Assembly: GCA_030632885.1 (NCBI GenBank) | Contig: DAOVTW010000011.1 | Coordinates: 1 to 64,000, forward strand | Source of the DNA: JAIOSM01 sp023143455 | Lineage (GTDB): Bacteria; Desulfobacterota; Desulfobacteria; Desulfobacterales; Desulfobacteraceae | Direction of reading: 5' to 3' | DNA: 64,000 bases | Shown: positions 17,631 to 24,666 of the stretch, piece after piece | Position numbering within the stretch: position 1 is the stretch's first letter | Layout: the number at the start of each line of letters is the position of its first letter | Program-made: the position numbers and the translations under genes | The notes under the pieces: generated by a model | What the model saw: the letters and a program-made list of their open reading frames with translations, nothing else | Database searches by the model: none | What the model was told of the DNA's origin: nothing

Positions 17631-17760
17631 TTATCGCAAAAGCAGTTTAACCGAATCCATCAACTTGTTTGTATCAAACGGTTTTGTAAATATTTTTGCT
17701 GCACCTAACAGCCCGGCAATGTTAAGATAAGCTTCGGGATTATTTTTTCCTCCGCCAGGC
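17631..17760 (-). pseudogene. Response-regulator receiver domain, C-terminal remnant
   Basis: The minus strand reads GGGKNNPEAYLNIAGLLGAA then KIFTKPFDTNKLMDSVKLLL and a stop. This is the end of a CheY-like domain: the SGGG loop, the conserved Lys-Pro of KPF, and the last helix. The phospho-Asp and the first two thirds are missing. Upstream bases keep coding-like character in another frame, so the rest was lost by deletion or frameshift. Confidence 0.7.
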
Positions 17761-17842
17761 TTTTACGATAAGTAACACTTACCGGTCTGGAAAAAACGAT
17801 AACATCAAAAATTTGTTCTCTTTCCTTTCATTCTTAAACAGA

Positions 17843-19183
17843 CTATATTTTTTTAATCAATTGGTTGGCTGCCGTTAACAAAGGGTCCCAAACCGGTCCA
17901 AATGGCGGTGCATACGCCAAATCTGTCTGGGAAAAATCCTCAACAGTCATTTTACACTGCAGGGCTACAGCCACGGCATTGATTCTATGGACCACCCCTT
18001 CTTTTCCCAGCATCTGGGTTCCCAGCAGGCGACCGGTCTTTTTGTCTGCCACCATATTGATATGGATTGGTGTTGAGCAGGGCTGTCCGTGAGCGCGGGA
18101 TCTTGTTTTAACAGTGTTTTCCACAGGATCAAATCCTGCATCTAACGCTTCTTTAAAGTTCAACCCTGATCTGGCAACCTCAAGGGAAAATACTTTAAAA
18201 ACAGATGTTCCTGCAACGCCTTGAAGACAAGTTCGAGTTCCACAAACATTGTCAGCAACTGCCCATCCTGCCCGGTTCGCTCTCAACGCCAGTGGAATCC
18301 AGCATTTGCTATCTGTAACAACATGATAAGCATCAGCACAATCTCCTGCCGCGAAAATGTCCTTATCTGAGGTTTGTAAATACTTGTCAACGGCTATAGA
18401 ACCTGACATTCCCAAATCAAGTCCGGCATTTTTTGCCATTCCACTACAGGGTTTTACACCAAATGCCGCAAGAACCAGGTCTGCCTCAAGAGTTAAATTT
18501 TCACAGATAACCTGAACACCGTTACCCAAAGGTTCAATTTTCTGAACGGAATGTCCCGAATGGATATCAACTCCCATATGGATCAGCTCTTCATAGACAA
18601 CATCTGCAAGATCCGAAAATAACCAAGGCAAAAAAACCGGCCCCGGTTTAACCATACTAATTTTAACACCTCTTTTTTCAAAGGCTTCGCACATTTCAAG
18701 CGCTATATACCCCATCCCGATAATCACCGCTTTTTTGATATTCTTTTGAATGATATACTCTTTTATTCTTTTCCCATCTTCAAGGCTTTTTAAAACCATG
18801 ACTTGGGGCAAATCAAAGCCAGGCAGATCGTGAATCACAGGGGCGGCACCCGTGGCAATAAACAGCTTATCATAGTCAAAAACAAACGGGTCTCCCTCAA
18901 TTGTTATTCCAGATATCTTTTTTGCAGCACGGTCTATGGCAGTAACTCTATGTCCGGTTAAAAGATTGATCTTGTTTTTTTCAATAAACACTTCGGCTTT
19001 TCTTACAACCAGTTTTTCCATATCCCTTTGGGGGTCAGCAATATTGTAGGGCATACCACAGGCACTGTAAGAAACATCATGGGTTTGTTCCAGTACCACC
19101 ACATCCATATCCGGATCTGTTCTTTTTGCTCGGCTTGCAGCGCTCATACCTGCAGCATCACCACCGATAATGACAAATTTCAT
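17843..19183 (-). CDS. CoA-disulfide-reductase-like FAD oxidoreductase
   Basis: A 446-residue flavoprotein of the pyridine-nucleotide-disulfide family. N-terminal GGDAAGMSAASRAKR binds FAD; SYSACGMPYNI holds the single redox Cys (about position 42) typical of CoA-disulfide reductase, NADH oxidase and persulfide reductase. The NAD(P)H site is VIIGMGYIALEMCEAFEKRG, and the second FAD motif is DIFAAGDCADA. The dimerisation domain ends the protein. Likely reaction: NAD(P)H-dependent reduction of CoA disulfide, persulfide or polysulfide. ATG at 19183 is preferred, with GGAG 5 nt upstream. It lies 11 bp behind the DUF1638 gene, so they are probably co-transcribed. Confidence 0.85.
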   Translation of the reverse strand: MKFVIIGGDAAGMSAASRAKRTDPDMDVVVLEQTHDVSYSACGMPYNIADPQRDMEKLVVRKAEVFIEKNKINLLTGHRVTAIDRAAKKISGITIEGDPFVFDYDKLFIATGAAPVIHDLPGFDLPQVMVLKSLEDGKRIKEYIIQKNIKKAVIIGMGYIALEMCEAFEKRGVKISMVKPGPVFLPWLFSDLADVVYEELIHMGVDIHSGHSVQKIEPLGNGVQVICENLTLEADLVLAAFGVKPCSGMAKNAGLDLGMSGSIAVDKYLQTSDKDIFAAGDCADAYHVVTDSKCWIPLALRANRAGWAVADNVCGTRTCLQGVAGTSVFKVFSLEVARSGLNFKEALDAGFDPVENTVKTRSRAHGQPCSTPIHINMVADKKTGRLLGTQMLGKEGVVHRINAVAVALQCKMTVEDFSQTDLAYAPPFGPVWDPLLTAANQLIKKI

Positions 19184-19194
19184 AACCACTCCAT

Positions 19195-19857
19195 TTATAT
19201 TTTTTGATTTCTTAACACTTTCAATTGATCCATCAGCAGACCTTTAAACCGGTCCAAGGTGATCGGATATGCCTGCATGGGAACCCCCATCCAATCGCAA
19301 TACTCAAGAAATTCTTCCGGATTTTCTTCCATATATTGATCCATATATCCAATACCATCCAGAACCACTGCCCCTCCGGTATGTCTTGGAAAATTTTCAT
19401 TGGCAATGGCCTTATCCCATCCTTTGAACACCTGTTGTCTGTATTTTACCCAACCCGGTGTCATAAACCAGACCGGTTCTCCTCCGGAAATTTCATTTGT
19501 AATCTGTTTCATTTCTTCATCACTTGCAAGCATTCCCATGCAGTGACTGGCCTCGATTCTGGCAACGTCCAATCCTTGTTCTTCAATAATTGTTTCCATT
19601 AACCGGGTTGGATTATCCGGATTGACATAGCAATATTTGCCACCGTAAACAACAATCACGCCATTGGCAACAGACTTGGCTTTTTCAATAAACTTAATGA
19701 GCTGTGTTTCCAATTCTGGGATATCCTGGTGAAGCCCTGGTGTTGTATAAAAGACATGCTGGGTATCAAGGAATCCTTCTTTTACAAGGTGGTTGATTTC
19801 AGGGCTCATAGTTCCACAGGCTACTATTGCGGTATCACTAAATGATCGTTCATCCAT
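19195..19857 (-). CDS. DUF1638 protein
   Basis: A 220-residue protein of the DUF1638 family, with conserved stretches VACGTMSPEI, VVYGGKYCYV, EASHCMGMLAS, WFMTPGWVKYR and VVLDGIGYMDQY. The family often occurs beside corrinoid methyltransferase genes of anaerobes; its biochemical role is not established. Cys and His residues in the conserved blocks could bind metal. AAGGAGG before the ATG gives a strong start. It is followed directly by the flavoprotein gene. With the MetF-like scrap at 21979 this suggests a C1-transfer setting. Confidence 0.85.
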   Translation of the reverse strand: MDERSFSDTAIVACGTMSPEINHLVKEGFLDTQHVFYTTPGLHQDIPELETQLIKFIEKAKSVANGVIVVYGGKYCYVNPDNPTRLMETIIEEQGLDVARIEASHCMGMLASDEEMKQITNEISGGEPVWFMTPGWVKYRQQVFKGWDKAIANENFPRHTGGAVVLDGIGYMDQYMEENPEEFLEYCDWMGVPMQAYPITLDRFKGLLMDQLKVLRNQKI

Positions 19858-19975
19858 GATAACCTCCTTCTATAAAATAGTTCGCTTTTTTTTCTGTGTC
19901 ATAGTTTATCTTAAAAACTGAAGAAGTAAAGTGCAATGCCCAATAATTGCAGCCTGCACTTTACATTTGCCTGCA

Positions 19976-20290
19976 TCAGTTACCAAGTGTATCTGCCACA
20001 AGTTCTTCCTCAAGATGCTTATCCCATTTTTCCCCCCAAAGGTCGGGAATGGTTTCTTCAACCTGAATAATGGAATCCCAGCTGATACCGATCTCTGTAA
20101 AAATATTTTTAAGACCTTCTTCACTGGGTGCCAGCCATATACAATAGCGCACCCCTTTTTCTTCATTGAAATAAGTTCTTATCCATGTCCCTGTCTCAAC
20201 TTTAGCAAGTTTACGCCAATTGGCCTGAACTTCATCACAATTAATTTCAGAGTTGTTATGAACCATCATGTATTTATTTAATTTACTCAT
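19976..20290 (-). CDS. DUF4242 protein
   Basis: A 104-residue ferredoxin-fold-like protein of the DUF4242 group. Recognisable parts are KYMMVHNN, NWRKLAKVETGTWIRTYFN, GVRYCIWLAPSEEGL and PDLWGEKWDKH. Some relatives bind nickel, but nothing here proves a ligand. ATG at 20290 is chosen because GGAG lies 8 nt before it; the ATG two codons earlier is too close. It is 118 bp upstream of DUF1638 on the same strand and divergent from the sigma-54 regulator. Confidence 0.8.
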   Translation of the reverse strand: MSKLNKYMMVHNNSEINCDEVQANWRKLAKVETGTWIRTYFNEEKGVRYCIWLAPSEEGLKNIFTEIGISWDSIIQVEETIPDLWGEKWDKHLEEELVADTLGN

Positions 20291-20479
20291 TGTCATTCTC
20301 CTTTTTTATTAGTTTTGTTGGTTTCCCCAGCAAATGCGCATTTTAAAACCGAGTTAGAAACAATTAACTCAACAATTATGCCAAGTATTGGATACAATCC
20401 TTTCTAATTTTATAACTATCTGTAATCACTAATAAAAAAAATTTGATTTGATTTATATTTGTCAAAAAAATATAAACTA

Positions 20480-20509
20480 TTGACATGATGGCGGTCCGTT
20501 ACTTATGAT
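20480..20509 (+). promoter_or_regulatory. Promoter of the sigma-54 regulator gene
   Basis: TTGACA (20480-20485) and TATGAT (20504-20509) are 18 bp apart. Downstream in the leader is a 9-bp direct repeat AGTGGCGCC (20523-20531, 20535-20543), each copy holding the palindrome GGCGCC. Confidence 0.55.
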
Positions 20510-20568
20510 GACACCCATACAAAGTGGCGCCACCAGTGGCGCCGATAATTCATAAAAAGGATTTTTCC

Positions 20569-21978
20569 ATGAAAGATATTCAATTTGAAATACAAAACAA
20601 TGAATTTGTAAAACTTTTGCTTGAATCCATTGGCGATGGCATTTTTGTCCTTGATACCCATGGAACGATCATTGCCTGGAACCCGGCAATAGAAAAAATA
20701 ACCGGTTATACTTTTGACGAAATTAAAGGAAAAAGTTGTAAAATTCTAAACTTCACTCAGTGTTTTGATAAGGATTGTCCAACCGGTATAAAAGATTGCA
20801 GTATTTTAAAATACGGAAAGGTAGACCCCACAGAATGTTTATTGAGCCATAAGAACGGACACCTCCTTTCTGTAACAAAGAATGCCAGGGCTATAAAAAA
20901 CAAGCAAAACAAAATCATCGGGATTGTTGAAGCTGTTACCGATTTAACAGAGCTGAAAAATGCCCGGTTAAAAATGGAAGAGGCCACCCGTCGACTCGGA
21001 GAATTAAATCGTTTGGGCGGCATTATTGCAAAAAGCCGGGTTATGCAAAATGTATTCACGTTTATCAAAGCCTCGGCAGCAAGTGATACAACCATACTGA
21101 TCCAAGGAGACAGCGGAACCGGGAAAGAACTTGTAGCAGGTGCGATTCATTCCATTGGAGAACGAAGGAAGAAACCTATGATAATTGTAAATTGCAGTGC
21201 TCTTTCTGAGTCTTTGCTTGAAAGTGAACTCTTCGGTCATATAAAAGGAGCCTTTACCGGTGCCAACCAGAACCGCATCGGACGGTTTGAAGAAGCTGAT
21301 GGCGGAACTATATTTTTAGATGAAATAGGTGAAATCACACCATATATACAGGTAAAACTGCTTCGGGTGCTACAGCAAAAAGAAATAGAACGAGTGGGTG
21401 AATCCAGAAAACGTAAAATTGATATTCGCATCATTACCGCTACAAACAAAAATCTTAAGTCACTGGTAGACGTCGGGCGGTTTAGAGAGGACCTGTACTA
21501 CAGGCTTAAAGTTTTTCCTATTTTTCTGCCCCCCTTGAGAGACAGAAAAGAAGATATCCCCCTTCTTACCAACCATTTTATTAAAATAAACAATGAAAAA
21601 GTCCCAATTAAAGCCAAAGGAATTGCAAAACCTGCTTTAAAGGCTTTTATGGATTATTCCTGGCCGGGTAATATAAGAGAGTTGGCCAATGCAATTGAAC
21701 ATGCGTTTGTTTTATGTTCCGGCAGGCAGATTGATCTGTCAGACCTTCCCCTTGAAATCCGGGAGCCGGATACAATTTTCAGGCATTTTGGAAAAGAAAA
21801 AATATCGACGTCTATTCAAAGAAATCAACCTCTTTATTCTTTGACTAAGGAGAAATTGATCGATCTGCTCCATGACGCTAAATGGAATAAAGCAGAAGTT
21901 GCAAGGCGTGTGGGTTTGAGCCGGGCATCCATCTGGAAATACATGAAAAAGTGGGACATACCCATTCAACCTCAATAG
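20569..21978 (+). CDS. Sigma-54-dependent regulator with Cys-rich PAS domain
   Basis: A 469-residue NtrC-type activator. Residues 10-125 are a PAS domain (DGIFVLDTHGTIIAWNPA) followed by a Cys cluster: GKSCKIL, FTQCFDKDCPTGIKDCSIL, TECLLSH. This suggests an Fe-S or redox/ligand sensor. The AAA+ domain has Walker A GDSGTGKE, the sigma-54 loop GAFTGA, Walker B GGTIFLDEIGE and the arginine finger region FREDLYYRL. A Fis-type helix-turn-helix ends it (NKAEVARRVGLSRASIWKYM). AAGGA before ATG at 20569 decides the start. It probably controls the divergent DUF4242-DUF1638-flavoprotein set or a lost C1 operon. Confidence 0.93.
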   Translation: MKDIQFEIQNNEFVKLLLESIGDGIFVLDTHGTIIAWNPAIEKITGYTFDEIKGKSCKILNFTQCFDKDCPTGIKDCSILKYGKVDPTECLLSHKNGHLLSVTKNARAIKNKQNKIIGIVEAVTDLTELKNARLKMEEATRRLGELNRLGGIIAKSRVMQNVFTFIKASAASDTTILIQGDSGTGKELVAGAIHSIGERRKKPMIIVNCSALSESLLESELFGHIKGAFTGANQNRIGRFEEADGGTIFLDEIGEITPYIQVKLLRVLQQKEIERVGESRKRKIDIRIITATNKNLKSLVDVGRFREDLYYRLKVFPIFLPPLRDRKEDIPLLTNHFIKINNEKVPIKAKGIAKPALKAFMDYSWPGNIRELANAIEHAFVLCSGRQIDLSDLPLEIREPDTIFRHFGKEKISTSIQRNQPLYSLTKEKLIDLLHDAKWNKAEVARRVGLSRASIWKYMKKWDIPIQPQ

Positions 21979-22112
21979 TTAAGCATATTCAACCCGGTGA
22001 AAAAGTCTTTGTTGTGGGTTGTAATAATTGTGCATGGGAATGCTATTCCGGTGGTGAAGCAGAAACCAAAATAATGGTGTTTGATTCATTTTACTTTTAC
22101 TTTTTTCCATAA
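21979..22112 (+). pseudogene. MetF/MetV-type methylene-THF reductase C-terminal scrap
   Basis: Starting one base before the end of the regulator gene (first codon at 21978), a frame reads VKHIQPGEKVFVVGCNNCA and WECYSGGEAETKIM before running into a poly-Phe end and TAA at 22110-22112. VGCxxCAxxCxxGGE is the Cys motif of methylenetetrahydrofolate reductase C-terminal domain proteins, where it is thought to bind an Fe-S centre or zinc. Only this motif survives and there is no start. It is a deletion remnant joined to the end of the regulator. The rest up to 22298 holds only the upstream region of the next gene. Confidence 0.65.
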
Positions 22113-22298
22113 TGGGATCTTATTTTAAAAATTAATTTGTCTTGGCTCACTATATTTTGTACACTGCTGTTTATAAAGAATATAGATTTACTTGACAAAA
22201 AACACCTTCTATCATAATCGTATAAAAGAGTTTCTGACAGATATTTTTTTGTAAAATACTGTTTCTAATTATTAAAATTCAAAATTGAGGTGAAAATT

Positions 22299-23057
22299 AT
22301 GCGATGCTTAATTAAAATGATATTAACTATATTGATTCTTCTATCTATAGCCGCTGTTAATTGTTATGCAAGCGACAAACTTTATACTGCATACAATATT
22401 TGGAAATGGGGGGGATATAATAATGCCTTTATAAACTTTAAGGGAGGCAGGTCTATGATTCCTGCCGGAACTGAAATCAAAGACCGTCCTTTAATCTTTG
22501 AAAATCAGCCTTACAATAACAATCAACTTCATCCTCAACATGTACTTTATAAAACTTTGCCTGACAATAAAAACCATAGAATTCATTTCGTTTTAAGACA
22601 TCATCGCAAAAAAACCATTAAAGATTATATGGGCTATACGTTTACACCAAAAAATTTTGAAGAATTAACAGTTGGTATGACGGAAGCTGAAATAGACGCC
22701 ATTAAAAAAGGAGTAATAGTAGACGGAATGGGTAAAGAAGCGGTCCTTATCTGTTATGGCTATCCTATAGAACGTCATACTAGAAGCCTTGATAGCAACG
22801 TTTGGATTTACTACATGAATGCAAGGACACAAAAAAGAATTCAATTCAATAGTAAAGGCAGAACCGGACCGGAAATTGCCACAATGGAAACAAAGAGTCA
22901 ACAAACTGTTATGGAAACTGATTTAGAAACAGAAAATCAAGGTGCTAATACTGATTTCGAAAAAAAATTCATGCTGCTACAAAAACTTCTAGACAAAAAT
23001 TTAATAACCCAAGAGGAATATGACAAGAAAAAAGCAGTGTTACTTGAAGACCTTTAG
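22299..23057 (+). CDS. Exported BamE-like protein with SHOCT domain
   Basis: A 252-residue protein with a signal peptide (MRCLIKMILTILILLSIAAV, cleavage near NCYA-SD). Residues about 125-195 (LTVGMTEAEIDAIKKGV, then LICYGYPIERHTRSLDSNVWIY) have the 'G-M-x-E-x-I' helix and Y-G-x-P turn of BamE/SmpA-like or small outer-membrane lipoprotein folds. The last 32 residues (FMLLQKLLDKNLITQEEYDKKKAVLL) are a SHOCT module, a short oligomerisation motif. ATG at 22299 is chosen for its TTGAGG site 8-9 nt upstream. A small Cys-rich gene follows 10 bp later. Function unknown. Confidence 0.65.
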   Translation: MRCLIKMILTILILLSIAAVNCYASDKLYTAYNIWKWGGYNNAFINFKGGRSMIPAGTEIKDRPLIFENQPYNNNQLHPQHVLYKTLPDNKNHRIHFVLRHHRKKTIKDYMGYTFTPKNFEELTVGMTEAEIDAIKKGVIVDGMGKEAVLICYGYPIERHTRSLDSNVWIYYMNARTQKRIQFNSKGRTGPEIATMETKSQQTVMETDLETENQGANTDFEKKFMLLQKLLDKNLITQEEYDKKKAVLLEDL

Positions 23058-23067
23058 ATAAAAGAAC

Positions 23068-23274
23068 TTGAGCTCAAGAAGAAACAAAAGAAGAGAAAAA
23101 CAATCCAAATTATGCCATTGCTGTGGCAAATCCTTTATATTCTGCTGGAACTGTAGGTGTGGATTTGCCATATGTCAGGAGTGCATGTATGAAAATCAGT
23201 GGGGCATGACATGTAATGGAATAACGTGGCAATGCCCTGACTGTAGCGAACAGAACGGATTTGGAAATCAATAG
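23068..23274 (+). CDS. Small Cys-rich zinc-ribbon protein
   Basis: A 68-residue protein beginning with TTG and a very basic N-terminus, followed by ten Cys: CHCC, FCWNCRCGFAICQEC, MTCNGITWQCPDC. The paired CxxC and CxC knuckles would bind two zinc ions. The C-terminal half (NQWGMTCNGITWQCPDC) has a compact conserved look. No exact family name is known to me. It lies 10 bp after the SHOCT gene and probably shares its transcript. Confidence 0.6.
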   Translation: MSSRRNKRREKQSKLCHCCGKSFIFCWNCRCGFAICQECMYENQWGMTCNGITWQCPDCSEQNGFGNQ

Positions 23275-23285
23275 CTGATCTATAA

Positions 23286-24581
23286 CTATCTTCTGGCCTT
23301 GATGGCATTTGCATGGCCATCAAGCCCTTCAACTTCAGCAAGAGCAATTACATCATCTGCTTCTTTTTCAAAGGCTTGTTTTGAATATTGTATGAGACTT
23401 GTCTTTTTTATAAAATTTTCTACAGAAAGAGCCGATGAAAACCTTGCAGTTCCTGCTGTGGGCAGAACATGATTTGGCCCTGCAATATAATCACCCATTG
23501 GTTCCGGGCTATAAGGACCTAAAAATATTGCACCGGCATTTCTAATTTTTTCTATATATTCAAAAGGGTTTTTTACCAAAAGTTCAAGATGCTCAGGAGC
23601 AAGTCTGTTTGAAAGCTCTATTGCAGTGCCTATCTCAGGCACTATCATAATTATACCAAAATTCTGAATTGACTTTGAAGCTATGTCTTTTCTTGAAAGT
23701 TTCTCAAGTTGTTCTTCTACGCATACTTTAGTCTTTTTTGCTATATCTTCTGAATCAGTTAAAAGAATTGCAGAAGCCAAAATGTCATGTTCAGCCTGGG
23801 AAAGAAGATCTGCAGCAATACAATTTGGATCGGCATCTTTATCTGCAATAATTAAAATCTCACTTGGTCCTGCAATCATATCAATACCTACTATACCTGA
23901 TACAATTTTTTTAGCTAATGTTACATATAAATTTCCAGGACCTACTATAACATCAACTTTTGGAATTGTTTCAGTGCCGTAAGCAAGAGCGGCAATAGCC
24001 CATGCACTTCCTGCCTTGAACACATTATCAATACCGACTCTTTGAGCAGTAGCAAGAATATAGGGGTTGATTTTCCCATTTTCCATAGGTGGTGTCATTA
24101 ATGATATTGATTCCACTCCTGCTACTTTTGCAGGAATCCCTCCCATTAAAACAGAAGATACTAAAGGCGTTTTTCCACCTGTTGCCCCGGGAGCATAAAT
24201 CCCTGCGGCAGCAACAGGTTTTACCAGTTGCCCCAGCATAACACCCTCTCTTGGAGTATCAATCCAGGAATTCTGATTCTGCTTTAAATGAAAAGATTCA
24301 ATTTGTACTACAGCTCTATCAAGTGCTTTTAAGAATTTTTTATCGAGATTTTGACAAGCTTCTTCAAATTCATTGTCTGAAACTTTTAAGGATTTTTCTG
24401 TTACATGCTTTGAGTCAAACTTGTTTGTATAATAACATACTGCCTTATCACCTTCTGTTTTCACAGCTTCTATATAAGCATTAACATCCTTATAATCTTC
24501 TTCAGTAAACCCTAATCCTCGCTCAATTATTGCAAGAACTTTTTTTTCAGCCTCATCTGAGGGGTATTGTAAAATTTCCAT
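23286..24581 (-). CDS. hisD: Histidinol dehydrogenase
   Basis: A 431-residue enzyme that catalyses the last two steps of histidine biosynthesis, L-histidinol to L-histidine with two NAD+. The signature GPGNLYVTLAKKIVSGIVGIDM (about residues 215-236) and the catalytic/zinc residues in SQAEHDILAS and RLAPEHLELL are intact, as is the C-terminal DGHANAIKAR. Length is standard. It is separate from the other his genes, of which only hisHF is in this window. Its stop is TAG. Confidence 0.97.
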   Translation of the reverse strand: MEILQYPSDEAEKKVLAIIERGLGFTEEDYKDVNAYIEAVKTEGDKAVCYYTNKFDSKHVTEKSLKVSDNEFEEACQNLDKKFLKALDRAVVQIESFHLKQNQNSWIDTPREGVMLGQLVKPVAAAGIYAPGATGGKTPLVSSVLMGGIPAKVAGVESISLMTPPMENGKINPYILATAQRVGIDNVFKAGSAWAIAALAYGTETIPKVDVIVGPGNLYVTLAKKIVSGIVGIDMIAGPSEILIIADKDADPNCIAADLLSQAEHDILASAILLTDSEDIAKKTKVCVEEQLEKLSRKDIASKSIQNFGIIMIVPEIGTAIELSNRLAPEHLELLVKNPFEYIEKIRNAGAIFLGPYSPEPMGDYIAGPNHVLPTAGTARFSSALSVENFIKKTSLIQYSKQAFEKEADDVIALAEVEGLDGHANAIKARR

Positions 24582-24666
24582 GTTCTAATTATTTCCGATA
24601 TTTATATATGATTGATACAGATAAATTTTGTAACAGAGTTTTTAGTAAAAGTCCATTTCAAAAAAA

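Noticed and set aside
19906..20281. Frames overlapping the DUF4242 gene on both strands
   Set aside because: Shadows of a conserved protein.
20368..20384. Sigma-54 (-24/-12) promoter for the DUF4242 gene
   Set aside because: Reverse strand shows TGGCAT then TTGAG, giving GG-N10-GA, not the required GC at -12. Too weak to call.
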